A DNA stretch of 64,000 bases, taken from positions 1-64,000 of the forward strand of contig JAQGBZ010000004.1 of NCBI GenBank assembly GCA_034687125.1, read 5' to 3'. Within the stretch, counting starts at the first letter, position 1. The number at the start of each line of letters is the position of its first letter. This document shows positions 27,366-40,020 of this stretch, piece after piece. The position numbers were made by a program, and so were the translations under genes. The notes under the pieces were generated by a model that saw nothing but the letters and a program-made list of their open reading frames with translations, did not search any database and was not told the DNA's origin. This DNA comes from Neelides folsomi (lineage: Eukaryota; Arthropoda; Collembola; Neelipleona; Neelidae).

Positions 27366-30300
27366 TCATTTGGATTTCTTCTTTTTGCTCTTCTTTTTCT
27401 TCTTCTTGCTTTTCTTCTTTTTCGTTTTCTCATCTGAAGATGACGAGGAAGTTGAATTGGATTTTCTTCTTTTTGCCTTTTTCTTTTCTTTCTTCTCCTT
27501 CTTTTTCCTTTTCTTTTCCTCATCAGAAGTTTCAATTGATGATCTGATCGGCTTCACAACTTCTTCTTCTTCCTCAGATGATGAAGAACTGCTATGATCC
27601 TCAGTTTTCGAAGTAGAGGAAAGCTTAATGTTAATTCTTCCTTTTTGTTTCCGAACAGACAAAGGAATGGGAGCTGTGTTTTGCTTCTTGGCAGTAGATA
27701 TGGCAGATGAAGTTTCAAGAACGGGTTCACCAACAGTAGCAAATGAACCAATAGGAACAAATTTATTCGACAAGTTCCAAGTTTCTTCAACAGACTTATC
27801 TTCAACTTGTGAATTCCCAACATCCAAATTTGTATGTTTTTCAAATACTCCAGGTGGGGAAGGTTCGGGTTCTTCTGTTTTACTTGAAGTCAATTCAGTC
27901 TTGTCGTCTTTTATTCGCTCGTCTCTTTCCTTCAGTTCTCTTCCACGACTTCTTGAACGTGATTTCCTCGATTTCCCAATTGAGCGAGATCTCGAACGTT
28001 TAATATTTTTCTTTCGTGAGAGTCTTAAAGGAGACCTTGACTGTCCAGCTAAACCAATTTCTCTTGAGCGGGATCGAGATCGTGTCGTAATCCGTTTCCT
28101 TGTTTTGGGAGAAGGACTACGTCTTCGTTTTTCTCGTGACACTGAACGCCGTTTTGATCTTGACCTCACAACAACTCGAGTTCTTCCAAGTGATCGAGAT
28201 CTCGACCTTTTTGGTAAGCGATCCCTATCCCGATCTCTTTCACGTTCTCGTTCACGAATACGTTCTCTTTCTCGGTCTCGTTCCCTTTCTCGTTCTCTTT
28301 CACGTTCCTTTTCCCTTTCACGATCTTTTTCTCGCTCTCTTTCACGTCGCCTTTCTCTTTCCTTCTCTGATTCCTTTTCTCGAGAAATCGTCGATACTTG
28401 AGATTTGACTTGATTTCGTTCGTGAACATCAACGACTTTAGATCCAAGACGATCCTTCGCTGAAGATCTTTTTGCCACTGTTGAGGAAATTGTGGGAACT
28501 GAGGATAATGATTTCGTCTCGACAACTCCAACAGTAACTTGTATACTTTGGCCGCTGCTTTTTGCTTCTCGTGTTAAATCAACTGAAATAAATATTTTAT
28601 ATCAATTAATAACAATTTCATTAGTCAAAATTTAATCAATAATTAAGTTGTAAAAATATATCTCAATTAAATAACATATTACATTTATTATAAAATAGTC
28701 AACTTATAAAATATATTAGAAACTTACCATTAATCTCATCAGGTTTCGAGTCAAATCTTTCCATGAAAACTTTTCTTTTCCCATGTTCTCTTCCCGCCTC
28801 ATCATGTCGATATGTCGAAGAAAGAGAACTCAGACCCTTTTGATAAATTGCATTTTCTGCTCTTTTAAGAACTTCAGATGTCACTTTGACTTTTTCAATT
28901 AATTTCTCCTCAGATTCTTCAGTAGGCTGATCGTCTAAATATTCATTTTTGGGTGACAAACTCAACGACTTATCATCATACAGATCCCATTTAGATGATG
29001 GCATTGAAACAGGAACAATCTTTGACGTATCCTCCTCAATGTCTACAAAATAAAAAAAATCATTACAAATACATACTTAAAATTATCTATATTAAAATAT
29101 CATTAACTCGACTATTTTAAATTCTTTTCAATTCTACTTTAATAATTCTACATTAATACAAACAACACTAATGTAAGTTGGTTTGAATTCTACCTAATTC
29201 TAATTGCATTTAAATTCTTAATTAATAAACAATAAAAATAATCATCCACCTTTAAGTCCCAAATCGTCAGTTTTTGGTGAAGAATCGGTCGAAATATGAC
29301 TTTCCGCTTTGGCAGCTCTTCGTTCAAACTCGTCAAGTTCAGTTGCATGTGCAATTCTTTCAGGTGTATCAACTGTCGAATCGCAAGCAACTGCAAGCTT
29401 CATTGCACCAATTTCAGCCTTTTCTTCACTCCCTTTTAATCCTCCCTGATTAACAACTTCTTCGACCAAAGCTTGGAAATTATCCACCGCAGCTGCAAGA
29501 TTTTCAATTGTTGAATCCTCAGCTCTGATTTCTCCACTAATTGGCAAACCCCCATCTTTCGGAATTCCCTTTTCACCTTTAATTTTCTTTTTGTTCTTCT
29601 TTTCATCATGACTCTTTTTCTTATGTTTCTTTTTCTCTTTCTTGTCCTTCTTTTTGTCAACTTTAACAATTTCTTCAGATTTCGATTCACTCGATTTCTT
29701 CCGATGTCGCGGAGCTCTCAATTCCTTTTCTCTTTCTTCTCGTTCTCTTTTTTCTCTCAATCTCGCTCTTTCTTTTTCTCGTTCCCGCTCTCTTTCCTTT
29801 TCCCTCTCTTTTTCTCGTTCTCGTTCCCTCTCACGTTCCTTTTCACGATCTCGATCCCGATCTTTTCCATCTCTGTCTCGATCTCGTTCTCTATCGCGAT
29901 CCCGTTCTTTATCTCCTCTCTCTCTGTCCTTTTCTCGATCTCGATCTCGCTCCTTATCTCGATCTCGATCTCTTTCGCGTTCAGGCCGATCTCGATCCTT
30001 ATCCCTATCACGTTCCTTATCTCTATCTCCTCGATCTCCTCGTTCACGATCCCGATCCCTATCACGTTCTCTATCTTTTTCTCGATCCCGCTCCCGTCTC
30101 TGTTCAGAATGTTCAGGTGATCGAATTTTCTCTGCTGGAACATCATGAGCCAATTTGTCATGTTCATGATCTCTTCTATCTAAATGATCCGAATAGAAAT
30201 TTCTCTCACGATCCTTATACCCAGGTCTAGATGGACGATCATGGTCAGGATCCATTGGTCTATTGGAATCAATAGGAAGAATGGGTTTAGGATAAAGATT

Positions 30301-33300
30301 ACTTCCAGGAGGTGCCAAATCAAGATCGAATAATGAAGGAGGAACATTCATTTCACTTCGAACATTCATTTCAGTTCCAGGTGGAACGAGCGTATTATCG
30401 TAGTTGTAAGGTCTTGGAACTTGTCCATGAGGAGGAATATCTCTATCTCTTGGAGGTCCTTGAGGCCATCCCGGGAGTGGAGGACCGCCAGTGTTAATGG
30501 GCCTTGGAGGTGCAATAGGAATCCTTGGCATGAGTTCGTCTCTTGGTGGTGCAATATGGGTTGGTTGTCCAGGTGGATGTTCATATTTAATTGGTCCTTC
30601 CCTATTATCGAATTTATGCTCATTGAAATCCATGAATCTTTTTCCTCCAATTCGATTATCTTGTGGTGGATAAAATCGCCCAGGAGGATCAATTCTAAAA
30701 TAAATATTAAAAAACACTTTTGTATTTTAATCCAAACAGACACTATTTAATAGCAATGAAGCATTTTAATAAAACAATTATTATTGTGAATTATGAAACA
30801 ATTATAAAATATTAAAATCTAAATGATTATGGTAAAATACACATTTTATTTTTGGGTAGCATTTGCAGTAAAATTTAATTTTTTAACAGTCATTCATAAG
30901 CGTAACAAAATCAAACTTACATAATATTAGCCAGTTAGTTTTAATTAAATAAAATAAGTTAAATTGTAAGCTTGAAAAATAGTTAAATTACAAATTTTAA
31001 AGAACGCACATTCATCATTCAACCAATAACCATTGAATAAAATAAGCAACCCTAATCTTACTGATATTGAGCATGCGTATATAAACAATATGCAAAGAAG
31101 CCAATTTGAATTTTGCGATATGATAAGCAAAAGTTGCAAAAGTGCAAAAGCGTCAAAACCAAAAGCCTAAAGTGTGAATGATAATTACCTCGGAGGTCTA
31201 TCAAAGTAATCATCCTTTTCTTTTCTCAAAGGAGGGGGAAACCTTGAAGGAGGGGGAGAGGGAGAAAAGGGGGGAGCCCTTCGTGGAGAGCGCCTTTTGG
31301 TCGGTGGAGTTGGAGATCGATTTCTTGATCTTGATCTAAACATATAAATTAGTCACATAAACATCAACCCCGAAAGCAACCAATCCAACTAATAAAGTTC
31401 CAACTAATAATTAAAATACAATAATAATCCATATAATAATCCATGCATAGAATTGATAATGTTATACAAAGTAACTAAGTCTAATGTGAATTCCAATTTC
31501 CATACGAAACTACTAATAAGTTAAAAATCATTAATCATGATCTTATTTATCAATAATATTTGATTATATTTTCAATATTCATTTATATACACATTATCAT
31601 ATTATATTATCACATAATTGCATAATAAATAAAAATTGAATGAATAAAATTCACTAAAATATTTTCTAATAATTTTTTAATAATGATAATTATTCAAGGT
31701 ACTAAACTAGGTATTATAGAAAATAATATATCATAAAATTAAATATTTTTGATAAATAAATAGATTTATTGATTATAATGATAAATATGATTTATTGGGT
31801 CTAACTATCCAATTTTTTCAAAAAAATAAATCATCAATTTTATTGACCATCAAAAATTCGTAAATAATTAAATTTGGTTAAACTAAAAAAACCTTATATA
31901 TATATAATAAATAGATAAATAACAACAATTAAGATTATAACCTTGATCTTAAGATTCTTCTAATAGGGCTCCTTGAACGAGATCTTGATCGAGAATAAGA
32001 TTTCCTTCTTCTCACAAGGATTCTCTTTCTCTTTGGAGATGGTGAACGTGAATAAGATCTGGATCTTGATTTGGATCTTTTGTGAAATGGTGACGTACTT
32101 CGTCGTGGTGGAGTAAATGATCTCGTTCTTGATCTTGATCGACTAAGACCAGCTTGTTTTTTCTTCATACGATTTATATCCTTTTCTCTCATGAGTCTTT
32201 CAAATTCCTTAAGTGGATCATCAACAGTCGCAGTTCTAAATAAAAATAATATCGAATATTATTAAGCTTATTATTAAATCAATCATTAAACATCAATCTT
32301 TTTAAACATAATTCTTTTTCAATATAGTTAAATCAAGATTAAAGAAAAAATTATTACGTTGGCCGCGGTGGTTCTCTGAGTCTTTCCCTTGGTGGTGAAC
32401 GTCGTCTTTCTCGACTTGGAAATCTTTCCATTTCTCTCCCACGTTCTCTTTCTCGTTCGTCACGAAGCCTTGCACTATCAAGCGTTCCATATATCGGGGG
32501 GCCACCAGGACCACCAGGACCAGGAGGATGAATTCTATAAAATTTAAAAATTGAATCAAATCAAAATTCCCAAGTTCAAAGCATTTATTTTCTATGTATT
32601 GAACACAAAATAAAAGTGTATCAATAATCGATTTTTATTTTATTTTTCGCCGTGCTATTATTACCTGTAATGCGAGCTTTGATTAAATCCAGGGAAATTT
32701 TGATTTGGAGGAATTCCAGGTGGCGGTGGACCACCAGGACCAGGAGGCCCAGGATGATTTGATGGAAGACCAGAACCTACAAAAATAATTAAAATTCAAT
32801 TAATATGAAACGAATAATTAAATTATTTACAGTGTATTTAAGACTTAAATTAGTTAAACTTAAATTTTAAGTTAAACTAATACGATAATAGTTAATAAGT
32901 TAAAATAAACCAACACTTACGATATGGATGAATGGTATTATGAGGAACAGGAACAAATCCCGGAGGTGGTTGGTGTGGGTTAAATGCAATTCCAGGAATT
33001 GGAAGAATTCCTCCTCCTCCTCCGACTGGCGGAGTTGACCTATTCCCATTCGATGACCCTTTTCGCTCAATTCGCCCTTTGTGTTCTAGAGGTGAATTTC
33101 GATCGATTCGTGAGGAATGACCCTCATAGGAATCTCGACCGCCTCGATCTGACGAACGGTTATGGTAACTTTGAGAACGACTCTGATGGTGGTGGGGATG
33201 GGGCGGTGCTTGTCGACTTATAACACCCTCACTTGGAAGTGGAGGCATTCCGCTTTGAAGTGGAGTCTTCGAATGACGAAAAAAGGGTTCACTCCCAATT

Positions 33301-35489
33301 GCTCGAATTTGATGTTCACTTTCCAACTTTTTACCTCCTTCACTTGAGAATGCAAAAGGAGAAGGAATCGATCCTTCGTTAAAGTCGTATAAATCCATTT
33401 TATCTATTAAAATTAAAGATTTACAGCTTATTAATAAAAAAAGTTTAGAAAAACTAATTAATTGACTTGAACTTGCTAAGTATTTAATCAAGTTTAACAA
33501 ATTATATAAAGTTATTATAAACAATTTCTTACCAGGATCTTGATCTTTTTCATCTGGTGAAGCATTTTTATTATCATTTTCCTTATCATCATATGAAGAA
33601 TCAATTTTTCTTGGTGAGTGTGGGAAAAGATCATCGGGGAGTTCATCCAAAGATCGTTTTCGATTATCCGTCCGATCACATGGATCATCAGGTCCATCAG
33701 TTAGGTCGACAGTTGGAGGTAAAGTCGATGCTCTGAGAATTGGATCAACCACTTTACGAGGTTTTGAATAACCCGTCTCGTTCTTAAATGCATCAACAGC
33801 TGTTCTTAAAAATCGATTTGGTATTAGAGAATTCGGGGAGATTTCCTTTTCGTGACATCCTGGACATTCTTGCTCGTCGGATTCAAGTAACGCACTTCGA
33901 ATGCCTTTAATAATTAATTAAATGAATTTAATTAATACTATAATAATTAATAATCTAATACAATATTTATACAATACTAGAATATTTTGTCAAAATTGAA
34001 AACTTACAGTCGTCACAATAGGAATTGGCACAGCAGGGAGCCAAGAGGGCATCAGATAGCAAATCCTTACATAAATTACATAAGAGCTCATCTGGAATTT
34101 TGGGTTTTGGAACAGGTGGTTCAGCAACTGGATTATTTTTATCCATGTAAGCAGCACTGGAAGTTAAATAGTCAATTTTAAATAAAAATATAATCAACGA
34201 AGGGGTGAATAACCTTTATTTATTTTATTAACTTTAACTTTATAGTAATTAATAACTACAAACTGTAGCTCAAAATGTTGTTGTTTTAAATGTGATATCA
34301 TTGATTTTAACATACTGATCAACTGCAGGTACAGCATAGCGACCTTCGGGGGTCATAAGTGCACCAGGGACACCAGGCCCATCGACCACAACCATAAAGC
34401 TTCTAGGAATTCCTGTGCTTTTCTTTACTTCAACTACATCAGAACCCTTAACATAACAATATAATTAACATAAGTAATCAATACCTAATTGTAATTTGAC
34501 TAATTTGTAATCATAAATATTATATATTGCAGTTTAATTTCTTTTATTTAAATTAAGTAAATTGAAACTCTTACAGTAATTACTGGACAGTTTTTTATCC
34601 AATGTCCAGCCTGATTACACTTGTGACAACGATAAACATCAGGGACCCTTCCATGTTGGTTAGAACCTCGAATTCTCTGATAACGGGAAGGATCATAATC
34701 TGCAGTGGATTGTGACATCATTGCTTTAATTTTCTCCTCTTCTGTTCCAGCCATTGTTGAGAGGTCAACGCCCTATATTAAAATTTTATTAATCTACGTG
34801 CCCTTCCTTTCTTCGTTATATGCATATAGTAATTAAACTATAAAGCTAAATTACGATTGGATAATGTGATAAATTATTTATAATGCTTAACAAAATGCAT
34901 CATTTATATTACAAAAATAGTTTTAGCTGCGGATAAAAATTTATATGACATTTTACATACCTTTGCAACATCAGCCGGAGACAATGTTGTCGGAAGAGCT
35001 TGATTTCGTTGATGAGATCGACCGAAGCCTCCTGAGCCGCTTGGTCCATTTGATTTCTTTTTTTCAGTGATAGGAACTCGAGCAACTGTTACAGATGTGT
35101 TTTTCGGGATGAGAGTATTTTCATCCTCGTAAACTATAAATTACAATAAAATTCCATTTTATGTTAAATTAAATACGTCATCTAACAAGGTTTTAAATTG
35201 CATTTCAAAAGTCATCCACCAGTTGTACCATATTTGCATATAGTAACTAACATATATTAACTGATTGTCAGATAACTGATGCTTATTTTAATGATGATGA
35301 ATGTAATCATAATGTATTTTTACCTTCTTTTGTCTGAAAGTTTATTATCTGCAAATCAAAATCAGCATTTTTTCCAAGCCGCTTTTGCTCTATAATTTCT
35401 TTCTTAAGATCAGCTACAGTTATATGAATTCCATCAAAAGTCACAGTTGAAAAGTCAAGAGCCGCTTTAAATTTGTAGTGAACAGACAT
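27366..35489 (-). CDS. RBBP6: RBBP6/SNAMA homologue: DWNN, zinc knuckle, RING, RS-rich protein, 1792 aa
   Basis: Coding exons: 35489-35324, 35133-34961, 34772-34575, 34446-34316, 34156-34008, 33904-33533, 33403-32921, 32776-32665, 32534-32358, 32235-31942, 31335-31189, 30694-29250, 29042-28728, 28582-27366. Every junction is GT..AG with matching phase; the sum is 1793 codons including TGA, about the length of human RBBP6. Residues 1-80 are the ubiquitin-like DWNN domain (MSVHYKFK, TVTFDGIHI, LIPKNTSV). A CCHC knuckle lies at 162-175 (CHKCNQAGHWIKNC). The RING/U-box-like finger at 249-289 has cysteines C249, C252, C264, C265, C270, C273, C286 and C289, followed by FKNETGY. Then come Pro-rich and RS-rich segments, long RE/RD repeats, and a Lys-rich C-terminus. 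The family comprises nuclear E3 ligases that act on p53/YB-1 and activate pre-mRNA 3'-end cleavage (Mpe1 in yeast). The acceptor AG directly before the ATG implies a 5' UTR intron. Confidence 0.97.
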
Positions 35490-35618
35490 CTGAAATTCCA
35501 ATTGACGGTTAAATACCAATAAAAACAATTTTATTCAACGAATGAATTCTATTTAATAAACATTTGCGGCGAAATTACATATATGCTTAAATTGATAATA
35601 AAGTAGATTGATTCTTAC
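35490..35618 (-). other. Probable 5' UTR intron of RBBP6
   Basis: On the minus strand the RBBP6 ATG is preceded directly by TTTCAG, a plausible acceptor. About 130 bases upstream the minus strand reads CAGAA|GTAAGA, a good donor, with GT at 35618-35617. This would make a 129-base intron behind a noncoding first exon ending at 35619. Trans-splicing of a leader onto the same acceptor is an alternative reading. No transcript evidence is available. Confidence 0.45.
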
Positions 35619-35639
35619 TTCTGATGCGAGCGTTTTAAA

Positions 35640-37631
35640 TCTTCAACTGGATTAAAATATATGCTAATTACATTAACTGGACTTAATTAAAGGGGGACAT
35701 ACTTAACTGGTTTACAAGTTTACGTTTGGGTCCCCAAATTTTGCTGCGAAATGCAACAAACACAATGTGCCACCAAGTGGCTAAATCGGGCACTATATCC
35801 CATTTGAAATGTACCTGTGAAACTTTATCGCGAAATAGTCTCATATAAATTTCTACACAAAAAGACGAAGACCGCAAGCAATGCATTTACAAACAGCTCA
35901 TTTAGTTAATTTAATTAAAGTTTAATTAAACATTTAGTTCGTAAATGATAATTATTTAGTTGCATTAAAGCTTCATTTAAATAGGAATAAATGCATACAA
36001 ACAAAATAAAGCAAAATAGAAATATACGTGTCTAAACCGCATGTTAAAAACATCATTAGTACATTAGGGTTATTAACTTTTAACTGCATACTTAACTAAC
36101 CCTAAATAATAAATAAATAGTTACATTAAGTTATATAATATGTAATAACGCATAATATTGATACTTGGGTATTTAATCATCACATTTTATGAATAAGCAA
36201 GTTTGGGTGTCAAAAAACTACTTTACTTGGCTATACTATACACAGGAATAAAAGTTTGAAGAGAATGTCAATATAATAAATGGCTAGGAAAAAGTTTAAT
36301 CCGAATTCAAAACTTTTTCAATTATAAGTTAGATCTAAAAAATTCTAACCACATTCTTATGAACAGAACAGATGATGACGAAATAGCGGATTAAAAACTT
36401 TCCTACCACATGGAATAGAAAAATACTTATAATTTAAATTAAATCACAGGCCAAATTTTTTCATAAATTAAAGATCAAGCCACAACCAGCGATAAACTAT
36501 AAAAATTCCAGACACACTTTCCTATATATTATCTACCTAAGGTATATCATTATAAGACAAGTCTGCATTATAAACAGCATGCTTCCCTTAAATAAAGTTA
36601 AATCACCAGGCGTAAAAAAGTACATAAAAGTAGTGATGAGAGCGAAGTCGTTTTATAAAAGAAAGGGCCAAATCTATTGCAAGTAAAAAAGGTTGAATTT
36701 GGGGAATTGGGTAAAAGTGCCATTCACAGACTTTCAACATCTTTCCTATATGACTTCTCCGCGGCTTCTCCTCAAGAGGTTTTTTCTTCAACTTGTAGTT
36801 GTCGGGTGATTGAAATGAATCAACAGCAAGGTGGGGGGAATACATAGTAAATGACGAACCCTTTTTTGCACAAACTTCCCCAGAACCACCATATAGAAAA
36901 GTGGTCGGCGAATGATCAATGAAAATCCAACAAAGTGCTCCTTTCACCTGCACTTTCCGCGATAAAGAAAGCCAAAGTTTCCTTTGAGTCGCAACCTCTC
37001 CTCCCACCAAACTCCTCCTTTATAGAGATTCAAGAGATTCAAGATGTAATAGACGTAATGACTCTTCTTTCACTCTCCCGTCTTTGCTTCTAGTTGAAGT
37101 CTTCTTACAAGGCAAGGCTTCTACAAGGCTTCAATAAGTGAGGAACTCTATGGAACTTTAAAAGGGAATGAAAGGTTTAAGGAATAAATAAGCCCACGTC
37201 CCTCAAGCCATCGGTTCGATTATTAAAGAAAACTTCCATCTCGTGTGATCCATAAAACCGGGATGTCTATTTGATTGATTCAAATGGAAAATGAAATTTC
37301 CTCATTATCCTTCCTCCCTTTTCATCATTTTCTCCCCTCAAGTATTACTGAAGGCGGGACGTGGTCGTTGACTTAAGTCACTTTCTTCTCCAATTGTGCA
37401 TAAATAAAAAGGATCCTTTGAGCTTTGATTACTTTTATCCAATGACCCAGAGGAGATTGGAGAGTAAAGGATAAGCCTTGTGTAATAAAATGAACTCGTT
37501 TCTTTGAAGAAAAATAGAGTCTTCCTCGGGCCTTTTTTTTATTTTTCTCTTCACGAAATGATTTGTGATACTCAATGTTACCAAACTTGGTATATAAAAG
37601 TAATATTAAAGATAAGTACTATATAAATGTA
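35640..37631. other. Upstream region of RBBP6, no gene seen
   Basis: AT-rich sequence that should include the RBBP6 promoter. A 135-codon minus-strand open frame at 36603-37010 shows no recognisable domain and no convincing splice partners, so it is not called as a gene. No repeats were recognised before the transposon at 37632. Confidence 0.5.
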
Positions 37632-38209
37632 CAGGGAGGGCCATAAGTAACTTTCTTTTTTTTAATCGGCTCGTATCTCTTTTAATCTTTAACCAATTTT
37701 TCTAACATTTGGCAATGATAATGCTTATATATTATATAATATATTCAGTAATATTATTTTGTCACTTGAGCTCCATCAGCTTCGAGGCAGCGTTGCAAAC
37801 GCAAACAAACGACAGCTTCACATCCACGTTTGCACATAGCAACCTGAACTTCTGCAAACGCTTGGACTATTCCAGCCTGATTTCATCAAGTGTTGATGGA
37901 ATCTTGGCGTAAACCTTGCTTTTGACAAAACCCCATAAAAAGAAGTCCAAAGGAGTGAGATCTGGAGAGCGTCGAGACCATTGAAAAGCGCCTCATCGAG
38001 CCCCGTCCTATCCATTGCGTTCCAAAGTTCGCGCTTTCTCACAAAAAAGCAGCTGTCGTTTATTTACGCTTTGACCATATCAGTTTTTAGTTTACTTCAT
38101 AGTAAATGGATACATTTAACATCAATCGCCGATGTTTAAAGATTTTTATCTTTAATTACATTAAAATGGTTGCCCATTAAAAAAAGAAAGATACTTATGG
38201 CCCTCCCTG
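37632..38209 (-). mobile_element. Tc1/mariner-superfamily element, internally deleted, 578 bp
   Basis: Terminal inverted repeats of about 31 bp with a single mismatch begin CAGGGAGGGCCATAAGTA at each end, and both ends are flanked by TA, the usual Tc1/mariner target duplication. On the minus strand the interior encodes the C-terminal end of a transposase, including SPDLTPLDFFLWG, which carries the last acidic residue of the DDE/D triad, followed by FVKSKVYAKIP and a stop near 37865. The rest of the transposase is missing, so the copy cannot be autonomous. The element sits between the RBBP6 and TARP genes. Confidence 0.92.
37860..37985 (-). pseudogene. Transposase C-terminal fragment (Tc1/mariner)
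   Basis: A minus-strand frame from about 37982 to 37865 reads through WSRRSPDL, TPLDFFLWGF and VKSKVYAKIPSTLDEI before an in-frame TAG. It is the recognisable end of a DDE-type mariner transposase, without its N-terminal DNA-binding region or the first two catalytic aspartates. The overlapping 74-codon frame at 37818-38042 is a different phase and is not the transposase. Confidence 0.8.
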
Positions 38210-39810
38210 TAGCAATAGGTTCAATTTTGAGACTTTTTTAGTTTTCAGTCTCTACATGTATTTGAAGTGCTTGTACTAAATAAAAGGAAATTGAAGTCAA
38301 TACTTGTTTTCCTCATATCGTATCAAATATCATGTAGAGACTGAATGTTTGATTGTCCATGGATTCAATTTTTGTTCTTGAATAAGATAGAATTTGAGTG
38401 AAGAGAGATATTATAGATTTGGAAAAATCCCATTCTGATTTTGCCCTTTTTATTCCATCATTTTATGTCTCATTGTGTCTGACCAGAAAAAAGTCTAAAT
38501 GTAAAGGTTGAAGCCGAGACCAAAAAACGGCACAATGAAATGTAAGAAAGGAAATAGCATTAGAGCTAGCCTTCTTCAAATACACCGCCTCTCTTCCATT
38601 TTTATCACTTCAGGGGAGAAAAAGAACTTTTGTGATTTATTAGGATTTGAGATTTTGTACATTTCCAATATTCCTCAACCTGCACGTCCCAGTCTTATAC
38701 CAATCCTTGGTAGATAGAGGGAGAATGAGAGGTCGGTCGGGATGCTCCAAAGCCCAAGAGTGGGGAAGAAGTGTGAACAAGTGCAAATTGAATTTTCTCT
38801 CGAGAGAAATGAAGCAGTAGTGATGACAAAGGATTGGTGATCCGTGGAGAGATCCGTTCCAAGTCCCTATCCCTTGGCGGAATCGAAGACCGTCCAAGAA
38901 TCATATTGATATTTCATAGGAAAAAAGAGAAATGAATAGCGAGCCTCGCCAAACTAAGCTTTCTTTTTGACACTTCTTTAAAGAGGTTTACATGGAGAGC
39001 TTATTGGGAAGCTGGAGAGAACGATCTGATCAGACAACAGAGAAATGAGAAGAGAAGAAAATACTTCGAATGAGAATAACTCAGAATGAGAGAATTCTTT
39101 TGATAGAATGAGGAAAAAATTCTAAGATTATTGGAAACACGAGATCTCATTTCAGCCGACTCTCATCATCATCAAGATCTTAAGAAATAAATATATCTAA
39201 CTAGTGTTATATGTAACAAATATATCTGGTAAGTGTTATATCTCACATGCGGATCTTCTCACCTCTTTATTCAGTTTTATAGCTTTAAATGGAGCTATAT
39301 TTATTATCGGTTTTTCTATTGAGTTTTCAGGATGTTTTTTTTTCAAATGAATTTTTCAAATGATGTGAAAAGAAAAAGGACTGCAGTTTTGAAGACAAAT
39401 TACCATTGTAAAGGTTGTTTATTGGACAAGTAAGTGCGAAGACGGTGGACAAAAAAAGATTAGCCAATAATGCTCCTAGACCCTTTCTATTTTCTTCGAA
39501 ATGGTCTAATTTCCAATTTCCTTTTTTCAATTTTTCAAGTTGAACAAGTCGGTAAAAAAATCATTTTCAAACCGCATAAAATAAAAAATAAAATGCAATA
39601 TTGAATTTTTCCAATTTCTGTATACCTTTATGTATAAAGATAAATCGAAACAGCTCATCGAAGATAAATAACACATTCATTTTTTTCAATAACAAATTCT
39701 TTTTTCATTAACAAATTCTTTTTTTTTCTCACAGTATGTTTTAAGTTTGAAAGTTTGAATAGATCTGCAAATAAAAATTTTTAGCCTTAAATTTTACCAG
39801 TAGTAAATAC
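38210..39810. other. Intergenic, no gene seen
   Basis: Only short overlapping open frames on both strands, none with a recognised domain. Nothing suggests exons, structural RNA or further inverted repeats in this stretch. Confidence 0.5.
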
Positions 39811-40020
39811 AAATATTGGCTGAGATTCGGAGTCTGCAAATCCATGCTAGAACCATGGGGCACCATGTTTCCTTATTCTTGTATGTTAGGCTAGGTTAGG
39901 TTAGGTTAGATGGCGCTAATCACCATTCCTATTCAAATGCACGCTGGAACCATGGAACATGGTTTTGAAAAATGGAAAAACCATGGTTTTGCAGAGATTC
40001 CGAATGTTAGCCCAAATATT
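39811..40020. mobile_element. Short inverted-repeat element with TTAGG-like core (MITE candidate)
   Basis: The ends form an imperfect inverted repeat of about 40 bp. The left end reads AATATT-GGCT..ATTCGGAGTCT..GCAAA..CCATG; the reverse complement of the right end reads AATATTTGGGCT..ATTCGGAATCT..GCAAA..CCATGG. The 210-bp interior contains a run of TTAGG-type pentamers (about 39885-39909) and several CCATGG-containing segments. No coding capacity is visible. No clear target-site duplication was found, so transposon status is inferred from the inverted repeat alone. Confidence 0.5.
39885..39909 (+). repeat. Short (TTAGG)n-like tract
   Basis: Four to five tandem copies of a TTAGG-type pentamer, one of them CTAGG. 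TTAGG is the ancestral arthropod telomere repeat. A tract this short within an inverted-repeat element is an interstitial copy, not a chromosome end. Confidence 0.7.

Noticed and set aside
27628-28401. 257-codon plus-strand open frame rich in RSLSRS
   Set aside because: It is the antisense shadow of the RE/RD repeats in the last RBBP6 exon. Codon periodicity in these repeats keeps several frames open.
29608-30148. Two plus-strand open frames of about 170 codons
   Set aside because: They are antisense to the RD/RE-rich exon 12 of RBBP6 and arise from the same repeat effect.
36603-37010. 135-codon minus-strand open frame upstream of RBBP6
   Set aside because: No recognisable domain, no clear splice partner and no homologue known to me; length alone is weak evidence here.
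37818-38042. 74-codon minus-strand frame inside the transposon
   Set aside because: It is in a different phase from the recognisable transposase fragment and does not match a transposase.
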